A stretch of 64,000 nucleotides of DNA from Pseudomonas sp. 14P_8.1_Bac3 (GCF_025466085.1 NZ_JANLOD010000021.1:1-64000); one strand, 5' to 3'; shown: positions 27,034-35,670, counted from the stretch's first letter. Notes: generated from the sequence alone by a model not told the origin. A program made the numbers and translations.

Positions 27034-28389
27034 ATGGCATCTTCACAAAGTTCACGGGGCTACTTCGACAGCTTCAGCAAAAGCGCCGAAAGCGATTACA
27101 TGCCGGAAACGGCCGGCGCAGCCCTGCAGGATTCACCCCGCTGGTCGCGGATCACCGTATGGCTCGCCGCGGCGTTGATCATCAGCGCCGTGGTCTGGGC
27201 CAAGTTCGCGGTATTGCAGGAAGTCACCATGGGCGAAGGCAAGGCGATTCCGTCGAGCAAAGTTCAGGTGATCCAGAACCTCGAAGGCGGCATCGTCACC
27301 GAGATTTTCGTCCGTGAAGGGCAAATGGTGAACAAGGGCGACACCCTGCTGCGCCTGGATGACACGCGATTTCTGTCGAACAAGGGCGAAAGCGAGGCCG
27401 ATCGTTATGCGTTGACCGCGCAGGTCGAACGCCTGTCCGCCGAAGCCGAAGGGCGGCCGTTCAAGCTGTCGCCAGAGGTGACTGCCAAGGCGCCGCAAGT
27501 GGCTGAAGACGAACGTTCGCTTTACGACCAACGGCAACGCCGACTCGCCAGCGAACAACGCACGCTGACCGAACAGCTTCGGCAGAAAACCCAGGAACTG
27601 GCGGAATTTCGCTCGAAACAAGGTCAATACAGTTCAAGCCTAGCCTTGCTGCAACAGGAAATGGACATGTCCACGCCCCTGGTCGGCACCGGCGCGGTTT
27701 CCCCGGTGGAAATCCTCCGGCTCAAGCGCAGCGCGGTAGAGATTCGCGGCTCGCTGAATGCCACCACGCTGGCGATTCCCCGGGCGGAATCGGCGATCAA
27801 CGAGATCAAGAGCAAGATCGACGAGTCGGAACAATCCTTCCGCTCGGACGCCGCGAAAGAGTTGAATGAGAAACGCACCGACCTGTCGAAAATCACCGCA
27901 TCGAGCATTGCCATCGATGACCGGGTGAGCCGTACGACCGTGGTGTCACCGGTGCACGGCATCATCAAGGTATTGAAGGTGAACACCATCGGCGGCGTGG
28001 TTCAGCCAGGCAGCGACATGGTGGAAATCGTGCCGATCGAAGACAACCTGCTGATCGAAGCCAAGGTGCGACCACAGGACGTGGCGTTCCTGCATCCGGG
28101 TCAGAAGGCCATGGTCAAGTTCAGCGCCTACGACTACACGATTTATGGGGGGTTGAGCGCGAAGCTGGAGTTGATCGGCGCGGACACGATCACCGATGAC
28201 AAGGGCAACAGCTTTTATCTGATTCAGGTGCGTACGGATAAAAACCACCTGGGTGGGGATGTGAAACCGCTGCTGATCATTCCGGGGATGGTGGCAACGG
28301 TGGATATCATTACCGGGGAGAAAAGCGTGCTGGATTATCTGCTCAAGCCGGTGCTTAAGGCGCGGACCGAGGCGATGCGGGAGCGGTAG
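27034..28389 (+). CDS. HlyD-family periplasmic adaptor (LapC/MapC-like)
   Basis: This 451-residue membrane-fusion protein joins the ABC exporter to the TolC channel. It has a short cytoplasmic N-terminus, one membrane segment (about 43-63), a barrel-sandwich half (SSKVQVIQNLEGGIVTEIFVREGQMVNKGDTLLRLD), a long coiled coil (about 130-285) and a second half (VSPVHGIIKVLKVNTIGGVVQPGSDMVEIVP). The C-terminus has the HlyD pattern GMVATVDIITGEKSVLDYLLKPV. It closes the operon and is followed by a REP pair. Confidence 0.92.
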   Translation: MASSQSSRGYFDSFSKSAESDYMPETAGAALQDSPRWSRITVWLAAALIISAVVWAKFAVLQEVTMGEGKAIPSSKVQVIQNLEGGIVTEIFVREGQMVNKGDTLLRLDDTRFLSNKGESEADRYALTAQVERLSAEAEGRPFKLSPEVTAKAPQVAEDERSLYDQRQRRLASEQRTLTEQLRQKTQELAEFRSKQGQYSSSLALLQQEMDMSTPLVGTGAVSPVEILRLKRSAVEIRGSLNATTLAIPRAESAINEIKSKIDESEQSFRSDAAKELNEKRTDLSKITASSIAIDDRVSRTTVVSPVHGIIKVLKVNTIGGVVQPGSDMVEIVPIEDNLLIEAKVRPQDVAFLHPGQKAMVKFSAYDYTIYGGLSAKLELIGADTITDDKGNSFYLIQVRTDKNHLGGDVKPLLIIPGMVATVDIITGEKSVLDYLLKPVLKARTEAMRER

Positions 28390-28410
28390 TTTGGCGGCGC
28401 TCTTGCGGGC

Positions 28411-28510
28411 CTCATCGCGAGCAGGCTCGCTCCCACAGTGTTTTGTAGTGTTCACAGAACGTGTGAACACCCGAGATCCCTGTGGGAGCGAGCCTGCTCG
28501 CGATGAGGCC
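28411..28510. repeat. Paired REP element with inner inverted repeat
   Basis: Two inverted REP copies (GCGAGCAGGCTCGCTC class) flank a spacer of about 40 bases. The spacer itself contains an inverted repeat, GTGTTCACAGAACGTGTGAACAC in two parts (GTGTTCACA and TGTGAACAC). It lies between the secretion operon and the convergent DTW gene. Confidence 0.8.
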
Positions 28511-28524
28511 AGTACAGTCGACAC

Positions 28525-29121
28525 TTATCTGTCCGCATGATTGCGCTGAAAAATCTCCTCCCCCATCGCCGCAATCTGCCCCTCGATCAACGCCTCGAAC
28601 GGCCTCAACAACGGCTCGAAACTCACCGGCGCCTCCAGCACCTGCAACGCCTGCACTATCGCCTCCACCGTCGACAACGCCCCCGGGCCCGGTGCCTTGC
28701 GCAAGCGATACCGCGACACCCCGCCCTCTGCCAACGTCACCCTCGGCAACCCCGCCAGCAGCGGATTGAGGTGCAGCAGCTTGCGCGCCTTGCGCCAGGT
28801 GCCGTCCGGTACGACCAGCAGCAGCGGCTGATCATTCGCCGTATAAACCTGCAATGGCTGCGCGTCCTCTCCCGGAAACAACAGTCGCGCCTGATACCCC
28901 GGCTGATTCAACAATGCCGGCAAATCCTCGAACACCTCGCCCACAAGCAACCGGGCATTGTTCAAGCCCAACACCGCCAGCCGCGCGGTGTTCAGCGCGT
29001 GATTCACTTCGCTGGGATGTTGCAGCAGCAAGACGCGGGTGCGGCTATCGAGGCTGGGGATCAACGAGCACAGGCAATGGGTTTGCGGACGCAGGCAGCG
29101 TGGACATTGAACTCTGGACAT
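28525..29121 (-). CDS. DTW-domain tRNA-uridine aminocarboxypropyltransferase
   Basis: This 198-residue protein is in the DTW family (E. coli TapT), which transfers the aminocarboxypropyl group of S-adenosylmethionine to a tRNA uridine (acp3U). Marks: an N-terminal zinc-like motif CPRCLRPQTHCLC, the segment LLLQHPSEVNHALNTARL, the catalytic DGTW (in VPDGTWRKARKLL) and SRYRLRKAPGPGALSTVEAI near 130-155. The zinc-like cysteines and all core motifs are intact. It lies next to gbuR on the same strand, with only 4 bases between the stop of gbuR and its start. Confidence 0.9.
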   Translation of the reverse strand: MSRVQCPRCLRPQTHCLCSLIPSLDSRTRVLLLQHPSEVNHALNTARLAVLGLNNARLLVGEVFEDLPALLNQPGYQARLLFPGEDAQPLQVYTANDQPLLLVVPDGTWRKARKLLHLNPLLAGLPRVTLAEGGVSRYRLRKAPGPGALSTVEAIVQALQVLEAPVSFEPLLRPFEALIEGQIAAMGEEIFQRNHADR

Positions 29122-29125
29122 CGAC

Positions 29126-30019
29126 CTAAACCTGATTGAGTTGCGCTTTGAGCAGATCGCGGAACGTCTGGATCAGCGGTTCGCGGCTGCGGCCACGACG
29201 CACGATCATCGAGAACGGCGCCTGGTAGCCGAAGGTCGCCGGCAGTAACACCCGCAAATCCCCCTTGTCCGCCCAAGCCTGGGCGTAATGCTCCGGCAGG
29301 TAACCGATGTAAGCGCCGGACAGCACCAGGATCAGTTGCGCTTCCATGCTTTCCACGGTCGCGGCGCTGTGCTTGAAACCGTGGCGCGCCAGTTCGGCCT
29401 GGCTCCAATAGCCGCGGCCGACCATGCGTTGCTGGGTGATGACTTGCTCGGGAATGCGCCGCTCAGTGAACAGCGGATGACGGCTGCTGCAGTACAACCA
29501 GTGCTGTTCGCGATACAGCGGCATGTAGACCAGCCCGCTCATGCGCGTGGAAAACGCGCCGATGGCCAGGTCGAGGCGGTTGTCCTGCACGCCGAGTTGC
29601 AGCTCGTAAGGGCTCATGACCGACAGGTGCAAATGCACCGCCGGGTGTTCCTGACTGTAGGCGCCGATGGCCTCGGCGAAGGGCAAGGCCTTGTCGCTGA
29701 CGGTGGAGTCGATGACGCCGAGGTTCAGCGTACCGCGCAGTTCGCCCTTCAACGCCGCCGCGTACTGCTCGAAGCCTTCGAGTTCGCCGAGCAGACGCAG
29801 GGTTTCCTGATGAAAAAGCTCGCCTTTGCTGGTCAGGCTGAAACCGCCACGCCCACGGTGGCACAGCACCAGGCCCAGGGCGGCCTCGAGCTGGCTCATG
29901 TAGGTGCTGATCGCCGAGGTCGAGAGGTTGAGCTCCTGCTGGGCGTTGGCGAACCCCTGATGGCGAACCACGCTGACGAAGATGCGCAACAGTTTCAGGT
30001 CGGGTAAAGCGTTGGCCAT
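29126..30019 (-). CDS. gbuR: LysR-family regulator of the guanidinobutyrate locus
   Basis: This 297-residue LysR-type regulator has an N-terminal helix-turn-helix (LRIFVSVVRHQGFANAQQELNLSTSAISTYMSQLEAALG) and a periplasmic-binding-type effector domain. It is divergent from the guanidinobutyrase gene at 30321, in the arrangement known from P. aeruginosa PA1422-PA1421, where GbuR activates gbuA in response to 4-guanidinobutyrate. The symbol rests on this synteny. The 3' end lies 4 bases from the DTW gene. Confidence 0.82.
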   Translation of the reverse strand: MANALPDLKLLRIFVSVVRHQGFANAQQELNLSTSAISTYMSQLEAALGLVLCHRGRGGFSLTSKGELFHQETLRLLGELEGFEQYAAALKGELRGTLNLGVIDSTVSDKALPFAEAIGAYSQEHPAVHLHLSVMSPYELQLGVQDNRLDLAIGAFSTRMSGLVYMPLYREQHWLYCSSRHPLFTERRIPEQVITQQRMVGRGYWSQAELARHGFKHSAATVESMEAQLILVLSGAYIGYLPEHYAQAWADKGDLRVLLPATFGYQAPFSMIVRRGRSREPLIQTFRDLLKAQLNQV

Positions 30020-30046
30020 GGGTACTCCTATAACGACACAAAACTT

Positions 30047-30133
30047 GTGGGAGCGAGCCTGCTCGCGATCGCGGTGTGCCAGGCACGATCATGGTACTGA
30101 CCTACCGCCATCGCGAGCAGGCTCGCTCCCACA
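30047..30133. repeat. Paired REP element (GAGCAGGCTCGCTC class)
   Basis: Two inverted REP copies lie within the gap between the gbuR start and the gbuA start, so the element is inside a divergent promoter region, unlike most others here that lie between convergent or tandem genes. Confidence 0.8.
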
Positions 30134-30173
30134 GGGAACGGCAGCGGACGGAAGTCTATCGCCCTGCCCACCA

Positions 30174-30197
30174 TTAGTTTAGAAAAATCTGAACTAA
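30174..30197. promoter_or_regulatory. Candidate GbuR operator (LysR-type inverted repeat)
   Basis: TTAGTT (30174-30179) and AACTAA (30192-30197) form a perfect 6-base inverted repeat with a 12-base AT-rich spacer. The site lies 124 bases before the gbuA ATG, a typical place for LysR activation sites. It has not been tied to GbuR by any data here. Confidence 0.45.
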
Positions 30198-30320
30198 GTA
30201 TTTGCCCGTAGCGATTCTTCCGCGCCACTACATTTCGCAGAATCGGCCCACAACGGTGCCCGCGTCTTTCCCGACCGGCGCAACCGACATAAATAAAACA
30301 ACGACCATGAGGCCCTTCCC

Positions 30321-31271
30321 GTGGACAAGATTCTTCACCAACCACTGGGCGGCAACGAAATGCCGCGCTTCGGCGGCATCGCCACCATGATGCGACTCCC
30401 CCACTTACCTACCGCTGCCGGCCTGGACGCTGCCTTCGTCGGCGTGCCACTGGACATCGGTACTTCGCTGCGCCCCGGCACCCGCTTCGGGCCTCGCGAA
30501 ATCCGCGCTGAGTCGGTGATGATTCGCCCGTACAACATGGCCACCGGTGCTGCACCGTTCGACTCGCTGTCGGTAGCCGACATCGGCGACATTGCGATCA
30601 ACACCTTCAACCTGTTGGACGCCGTACGGATCATCGAAGAATCCTACGACAACATCCTTGAACACGATGTGATCCCGCTGACCCTGGGCGGCGACCACAC
30701 CATCACCCTGCCGATCCTGCGTGCCATCCATAAAAAGCACGGCAAGGTCGGCCTGGTGCACATCGACGCTCACGCTGACGTGAACGATCACATGTTCGGC
30801 GAGAAAATCGCCCACGGCACCACGTTCCGTCGCGCCGTCGAAGAAGGCCTGCTGGATCCGGACCGCGTCGTGCAGATCGGTTTGCGCGCCCAGGGCTACA
30901 CCGCCGATGACTTCAACTGGAGCCGCAACCAGGGCTTCCGTGTGGTTCAGGCTGAAGAGTGCTGGCACAAATCCCTGGCGCCGCTGATGGCCGAAGTCCG
31001 CGAGAAAGTCGGTGGCGGTCCGGTGTACCTGAGCTTCGACATCGACGGCATCGATCCGGCCTGGGCGCCGGGTACCGGCACCCCGGAAATCGGTGGTCTG
31101 ACAACCATTCAGGCGATCGAGATCGTTCGTGGCTGCCAAGGCCTCGACCTGGTCGGCTGCGATCTGGTAGAAGTCTCGCCCGCTTATGACACCACCGGCA
31201 ACACCTCGCTGCTGGCCGCCAACCTGCTGTACGAAATGCTCTGCGTACTGCCTGGCGTGGTCCATCGCTGA
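30321..31271 (+). CDS. gbuA: Guanidinobutyrase (ureohydrolase family)
   Basis: This 316-residue manganese enzyme of the arginase/agmatinase family should hydrolyse 4-guanidinobutyrate to 4-aminobutyrate and urea in arginine catabolism. Metal ligands are visible in GGDHT (about 129), HIDAHADVND (about 148-158) and SFDIDGIDPAWAPGTGTPE (about 239-257). Sequence alone cannot separate guanidinobutyrase from agmatinase or guanidinopropionase. The adjoining LysR gene and the NCS1 and Na+/solute transporters match the P. aeruginosa gbuA locus, which decides the name. It heads a probable operon with the NTF2-like gene 9 bases downstream. Confidence 0.85.
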   Translation: MDKILHQPLGGNEMPRFGGIATMMRLPHLPTAAGLDAAFVGVPLDIGTSLRPGTRFGPREIRAESVMIRPYNMATGAAPFDSLSVADIGDIAINTFNLLDAVRIIEESYDNILEHDVIPLTLGGDHTITLPILRAIHKKHGKVGLVHIDAHADVNDHMFGEKIAHGTTFRRAVEEGLLDPDRVVQIGLRAQGYTADDFNWSRNQGFRVVQAEECWHKSLAPLMAEVREKVGGGPVYLSFDIDGIDPAWAPGTGTPEIGGLTTIQAIEIVRGCQGLDLVGCDLVEVSPAYDTTGNTSLLAANLLYEMLCVLPGVVHR

Positions 31272-31280
31272 GGATCGGTC

Positions 31281-31703
31281 ATGAACGAACGTGATCAGGT
31301 TTTGCACGCGGCCGCCGACCTGGTAGCCGCGTTTGCCCGTAACGATCGCGAAGCTTACTTCGGCGCCTTCAGCACCGACGCCAGCTTCGTGTTCTACACC
31401 CTCGAGCAGCCTCTGCTGTCGCGCGATGCCTACCAGGCGTTGTGGGACACCTGGCGTTCGGAGGAGGGCTTCGAGGTGCTGTCGTGTACTTCGAGCAACG
31501 CTTTCGTCAGCCTGCAGGGTGACGTGGCGATTTTCATCCATGACGTGGCCACCGAGCTGCGCATGCAAGGGGAGCAGCACTTTAGCCAGGAGCGCGAGAC
31601 GATTGTTTTCAAGAAACAAGCGTCTGGCCAAGAACAACAAGGCCTATGGCTGGCCTGCCACGAACATTTGTCCGCGATGCCGGAAGGGCTGCCAACCCCT
31701 TAG
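31281..31703 (+). CDS. NTF2-like (SnoaL/DUF4440-type) protein
   Basis: This 140-residue protein folds like nuclear transport factor 2: an N-terminal helix (VLHAAADLVAAFARNDREAYFGAFSTDASFVF) followed by beta-strands with WLACHEHLSAMP at the end. Such proteins are enzymes or binding proteins of many kinds. It starts 9 bases after gbuA and precedes the NCS1 permease, so it probably serves in the same guanidino-compound pathway. The P. aeruginosa locus has a hypothetical gene (PA1420) in the same place. No catalytic residues can be assigned. Confidence 0.78.
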   Translation: MNERDQVLHAAADLVAAFARNDREAYFGAFSTDASFVFYTLEQPLLSRDAYQALWDTWRSEEGFEVLSCTSSNAFVSLQGDVAIFIHDVATELRMQGEQHFSQERETIVFKKQASGQEQQGLWLACHEHLSAMPEGLPTP

Positions 31704-31757
31704 CCAAACAGGTGACGCTCACACACGATGAGCGCGCCTTTATGATCGGAGCAGATC

Positions 31758-33269
31758 ATGAATAACAACAACAACGACCAAAGCCTTACGCAAATTGAAA
31801 CCTACGGGGTCGAACAGATCCCGGACAACGAACGCACCGCAGGCCCGACGGACTTGTTCCGGATGATCTTCGGTGGTTCCAACACGTTTGCCACCGCCGT
31901 GCTCGGCAGTTTCCCGGTGCTGTTCGGCCTGTCCTTTCAGGCGGGCGTCTGGGCGATTGTGCTGGGCGTGCTGCTTGGCTCGCTGATCCTCGCGCCCATG
32001 GGCCTGTTCGGTCCGATCAACGGCACCAACAACGCCGTGTCTTCCGGTGCGCACTTCGGCGTGCACGGGCGGATCGTCGGCTCGTTCCTGTCGCTGCTGA
32101 CCGCGATTGCCTTCTTCTCGCTCTCCGTGTGGAGTTCGGGTGATGCGCTGATCGGTGGGGCCAAGCGCCTGATCGGCTTGCCGGAAACCGACCTGACCCT
32201 GGGCCTGGCCTACGGTCTGTTCGCGATCCTGGTGCTGACCGTGTGCATCTATGGCTTCCGGTTCCTGTTGTGGGTCAACAAGATCGCGGTGTGGAGCGCC
32301 AGCCTGCTGTTCCTGCTGGGCATCTTCGCTTTCGCCGGGCCTTTCGATGTGAATTACGCCGGCACCGTGAACATGGGCCAGCCAGGGTTCTGGGCCGCCT
32401 TCATCGGCGCGGCGCTGGTGGCGATGAGCAACCCGATTTCCTTCGGCGCGTTCCTCGGCGACTGGTCGCGGTATATCCCGCGTGAAACCTCCAAGCGCCG
32501 GATCATGGCCGCGGTGGTGATCTCGCAGATCGCCACATTTATCCCGTTCCTGTTTGGCCTCGCCACTGCCACCATCGTGGCGATCAAGGCGCCCGACTAC
32601 ATCGCCGCCAATAACTACGTCGGCGGTTTGCTGGCCGTCTCGCCGAGCTGGTTCTTCCTGCCGGTGTGCCTGATTGCGGTGATCGGCGGCATGTCCACCG
32701 GCACTACGTCGCTGTATGGCACCGGGCTGGACATGTCCAGCGTGTTTCCACGGGTGCTGTCGCGGGTCAAGGCCACGCTGCTGATCGGGGTGATGTCGAT
32801 TGCCTTCATCTTCATCGGACGCTTCGCGGCGAACCTGGTGCAGAGCGTGTCGACCTTCGCCGTGCTGATCATCACCTGCACCACCCCGTGGATGGTGATC
32901 ATGATCATCGGCCTGGTGATGCGCCGCGGCTTCTATTGCCCGGATGACCTGCAAGTGTTCACCCGCGGCGAAAAAGGTGGCCGTTACTGGTTCACCCACG
33001 GCTGGAACTGGCGTGGGCTCGGGGCCTGGATTCCGAGTGCACTGGTGGGTCTGTGCTTTGTGAACCTGCCGGGGCAATTCGTCGGCGTGCTCGGGAATCT
33101 GGCGGACGGCATCGACATCAGCCTGCCGGTCACCCTCGGCCTGGCGTCGCTGGTGTACCTGGCGCTGCTGAGCCTGTTCCCGGAATCGGCGGCGGTGTTC
33201 GGGCCGAATGATTCGCGTAGCAAAGGCACGGATTCGCTCAATAAACCGGCGGTGCGACAAGCCGCCTGA
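31758..33269 (+). CDS. NCS1/purine-cytosine-permease-like transporter
   Basis: This 503-residue protein has about twelve membrane segments and belongs to the NCS1 family (CodB-like). The early segment TDLFRMIFGGSNTFATAVLGSFPVLFGL is typical. It probably imports the guanidino compound or a related solute for GbuA. Its start codon is followed by AATAACAACAACAAC, an A-rich run of the type bound by Hfq/Crc in pseudomonads. The gene is the third in the gbu cluster, 54 bases after the NTF2-like gene, and is followed by a REP pair. Confidence 0.85.
   Translation: MNNNNNDQSLTQIETYGVEQIPDNERTAGPTDLFRMIFGGSNTFATAVLGSFPVLFGLSFQAGVWAIVLGVLLGSLILAPMGLFGPINGTNNAVSSGAHFGVHGRIVGSFLSLLTAIAFFSLSVWSSGDALIGGAKRLIGLPETDLTLGLAYGLFAILVLTVCIYGFRFLLWVNKIAVWSASLLFLLGIFAFAGPFDVNYAGTVNMGQPGFWAAFIGAALVAMSNPISFGAFLGDWSRYIPRETSKRRIMAAVVISQIATFIPFLFGLATATIVAIKAPDYIAANNYVGGLLAVSPSWFFLPVCLIAVIGGMSTGTTSLYGTGLDMSSVFPRVLSRVKATLLIGVMSIAFIFIGRFAANLVQSVSTFAVLIITCTTPWMVIMIIGLVMRRGFYCPDDLQVFTRGEKGGRYWFTHGWNWRGLGAWIPSALVGLCFVNLPGQFVGVLGNLADGIDISLPVTLGLASLVYLALLSLFPESAAVFGPNDSRSKGTDSLNKPAVRQAA
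31761..31777 (+). promoter_or_regulatory. Candidate Hfq/Crc catabolite-control site at the start codon
   Basis: AATAACAACAACAACGA, right after the ATG, matches the pattern AAnAAnAA in three overlapping registers. In Pseudomonas this pattern near a start is a target for Hfq with Crc, repressing catabolic genes when preferred carbon is present. It also encodes NNNNND, so part of the match may be due to coding. Confidence 0.55.
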
Positions 33270-33283
33270 CTCAACGCAGTACC

Positions 33284-33372
33284 TGTGGGAGCGGGCTTGC
33301 TCGCGAAAAGGGTCTGTCAGTCACATCGATGTTGAATGTGCCGTCCTCTTCGCGAGCAAGCCCGCTCCCACA
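33284..33372. repeat. Paired REP element (GAGCGGGCTTGCTCGC class)
   Basis: Two inverted copies, almost identical to those at 1384-1473, lie between the NCS1 and Na+/solute symporter genes. Their position within the gbu cluster may uncouple expression of the two transporters. Confidence 0.85.
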
Positions 33373-33424
33373 AGGGATTGATATTTAGTTTCACCATAAA
33401 AAAGACAATCGGAGACACGCCATC

Positions 33425-34804
33425 ATGGCATTGGATTTATTCGTCGTTCTCATTTACGCCGCCGCGATGCTGGTACTCGGCTACTTCGGCATGCGCAAGG
33501 CCAAGACCAACGAGGACTACCTGGTCGCCGGTCGTAACCTCGGCCCGACCCTGTACATGGGCACCATGGCCGCCACCGTGCTGGGCGGCGCGTCCACGGT
33601 CGGCACCGTGCGCCTGGGCTACGTGCATGGCATCTCCGGTTTCTGGCTGTGCGCCGCACTGGGTTGCGGCATCGTGGCGCTGAACCTGTTCCTCGCCAAA
33701 CCGCTGTTGAAGCTGAAGATCTACACCGTCACCCAGGTGCTGGAAAAACGCTACAACCCGATGGCCCGCTCCGCGAGCGCGGCGATCATGCTGGCCTACG
33801 CGCTGATGATCGGCGTGACCTCGATCCTGGCGATCGGCACCGTGCTGCAAGTGCTGTTCGGCCTGCCGTTCTGGATGTCGGTGCTGCTCGGCGGTGGCGT
33901 GGTGGTGGTTTACTCGGCCATCGGCGGCATGTGGTCGCTGACCCTGACCGACATCGTCCAGTTCGTGATCAAGACCGTTGGCCTGATGTTCATCCTGTTG
34001 CCGATCTGCCTGTACCGCGTCGGCGGCTGGGACGAGTTGGTGCTGAAACTGCCGGCAGCCGCCTTCAGCTTCACCACCATCGGCTGGGACACCATCATCA
34101 CCTACTTCATGATCTACTTCTTCGGGATCCTGATCGGCCAGGACATCTGGCAGCGTGTGTTCACCGTTCGCACCGCGAAAGTCGCGCAGTACGCCGGTAC
34201 GTTCGCCGGTCTCTACTGCATCCTCTACGGCCTGGCCTGCGCCCTGATCGGCATGGCCGCTCACGTGCTGATCCCGGACCTGGACAACGTCAACAACGCC
34301 TTCGCCGCCATCGTCAAACTGTCCCTGCCGGACGGTATCCGTGGCCTGGTGATCGCTGCGGCACTGGCCGCCATGATGTCCACCGCCAGCGCCGGCCTGC
34401 TCGCCGCGTCCACCACCTTGACCGAAGACCTGCTGCCGAAACTGCGCGGCGGCAAACAGTCGAGCCTGGGTATCAACCGCCTGTTCACGCTGCTGACCGG
34501 CGTCGTGGTGTTGGGTATCGCCTTGGTGGTCAACGACGTGATCAGCGCCCTGACCCTGGCGTACAACCTGTTGGTGGGCGGCATGCTGATCCCGCTGATC
34601 GGGGCGATCTTCTGGAAACGCGCGACCACCGCCGGCGCCATCGCCAGCATGGGCCTGGGTTTCGCCACCGCGCTGCTGTTCATGATCAAGGACGGCATGG
34701 ATGCGAACACGCCGATCTACTACAGCCTCGGCGTTGGCCTGGTGAGCTTCGTGCTGGTGAGCCTGCTGTCCCGTCGCCCGGCACCGGTGGCCAGCGCCAT
34801 CTAA
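33425..34804 (+). CDS. Sodium:solute symporter (SSS family)
   Basis: This 459-residue protein has thirteen or so membrane segments with SSS-family marks: MRKAKTNEDYLVAGRNLG after the first helix, and GVTSILAIGTVLQ and GIRGLVIAAALAAMMSTASAGLLAASTTL further on. It should couple Na+ entry to uptake of an organic solute. P. aeruginosa PA1418 holds the same place next to gbuA and a role in guanidinobutyrate uptake is inferred from that. A strong terminator follows. Confidence 0.88.
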   Translation: MALDLFVVLIYAAAMLVLGYFGMRKAKTNEDYLVAGRNLGPTLYMGTMAATVLGGASTVGTVRLGYVHGISGFWLCAALGCGIVALNLFLAKPLLKLKIYTVTQVLEKRYNPMARSASAAIMLAYALMIGVTSILAIGTVLQVLFGLPFWMSVLLGGGVVVVYSAIGGMWSLTLTDIVQFVIKTVGLMFILLPICLYRVGGWDELVLKLPAAAFSFTTIGWDTIITYFMIYFFGILIGQDIWQRVFTVRTAKVAQYAGTFAGLYCILYGLACALIGMAAHVLIPDLDNVNNAFAAIVKLSLPDGIRGLVIAAALAAMMSTASAGLLAASTTLTEDLLPKLRGGKQSSLGINRLFTLLTGVVVLGIALVVNDVISALTLAYNLLVGGMLIPLIGAIFWKRATTAGAIASMGLGFATALLFMIKDGMDANTPIYYSLGVGLVSFVLVSLLSRRPAPVASAI

Positions 34805-34835
34805 GCTTTACATAACGACTTGATGTTTTCTTCGA

Positions 34836-34870
34836 CGAGTGTGGCGTCGGTTGCCACACTCGTTTTTTTT
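34836..34870 (+). terminator. Rho-independent terminator after the SSS transporter
   Basis: CGAGTGTGGC pairs with GCCACACTCG around a 7-base loop, followed by eight T. It ends the gbu transcript before the MBL-fold gene at 34890. Confidence 0.92.
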
Positions 34871-34889
34871 CGCCTGAAGGAATCTGCCC

Positions 34890-35615
34890 ATGAAGATCGT
34901 CAGCCGCGACCAGTGGTTCGAGGTCAAACAGCTCAGCGACGGCATCCGCCTGATTCACGAGCCGTACATCCGTCCGTTCTATCGGTGCAACCTCTGGCAC
35001 ATTCAGGGCCGCGACAAGGACCTGCTGCTGGACAGCGGCTCCGGGCTGGTCAGCCTGCGCGAGCAACTGCCGTGGATCACCGAGCGGCCGCTGGTGGCGG
35101 TGGCCAGTCATTGCCATTTCGATCACATCGCCGGCCATCACGAGTTTCCTGAACGCCTGGTGCATCCGGCCGAAGCGCAGATCCTCGCCGCGCCGGACGG
35201 TGAGAACACGTTGTCCACGGCGTTTGTCGGTGACGAGATGTTCGAGGCGCACCCGGATTGTCCGCTGTGCTACGCCGAATATCGGGTCAAGGCCGCGCCG
35301 GCCACGGGGATGATCGAAGAAGGTGACGTGCTGGACCTGGGCGACCGCGTGCTGCAGGTGCTGCACACGCCGGGGCATTCACCGGGCGGCATCAGCTTGT
35401 ATGAAGCCGCGACCGAAACCCTGTTCAGCGGCGACATCATCTACGACGGGCCGTTGATCGAAGACGCCTACCACTCCGACCTCGACGACTATGCCCGCAG
35501 CCTGCAACGCCTGCGCGCCTTGCCGATCCGCACGGTGCATGGCGGGCATTTTGGCAGCTTTTCCGGGGAACACTTACGCACGATGATTGACGAGTGGCAG
35601 CGCTCCCACGGCTGA
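34890..35615 (+). CDS. Metallo-beta-lactamase-fold hydrolase
   Basis: This 241-residue protein has every metal ligand of the MBL fold: SHCHFDH (about 71-77), HTPGHSPGG (about 155), FSGD (about 180) and GGHFGSF near 219. Family members include glyoxalase II-like thiolesterases and many other hydrolases; the substrate cannot be read from sequence. It lies just after a strong terminator, 20 bases from the T run, so it may have its own promoter. It is in the same direction as the gbu cluster and precedes a small ACP-like gene. Confidence 0.85.
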   Translation: MKIVSRDQWFEVKQLSDGIRLIHEPYIRPFYRCNLWHIQGRDKDLLLDSGSGLVSLREQLPWITERPLVAVASHCHFDHIAGHHEFPERLVHPAEAQILAAPDGENTLSTAFVGDEMFEAHPDCPLCYAEYRVKAAPATGMIEEGDVLDLGDRVLQVLHTPGHSPGGISLYEAATETLFSGDIIYDGPLIEDAYHSDLDDYARSLQRLRALPIRTVHGGHFGSFSGEHLRTMIDEWQRSHG

Positions 35616-35670
35616 AGCCTGCTGTACTCAACGGCAGGGACAACAACAATAACGCCCTCGAAGAACAGCC

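Larger units (their letters stand above)
30020..30320. promoter_or_regulatory. gbuR-gbuA divergent region
   Basis: The 301-base gap holds a REP pair near gbuR, then an inverted repeat (30174-30197), then a weaker inverted repeat CGATTCT/AGAATCG (30212-30245), and finally the gbuA ribosome-binding region. I see no gene in it. Confidence 0.6.

Noticed and set aside
28411..28510. A CRISPR-like array suspected from recurring short repeats
   Set aside because: The repeats are inverted REP pairs with single spacers, not direct repeats of constant length, and no cas gene is present.
31740..33260. 506-codon minus-strand open frame over the NCS1 permease
   Set aside because: The same reasons apply: low-complexity H/R/Q-rich sequence, no ribosome-binding site, and a clear membrane transporter on the other strand.
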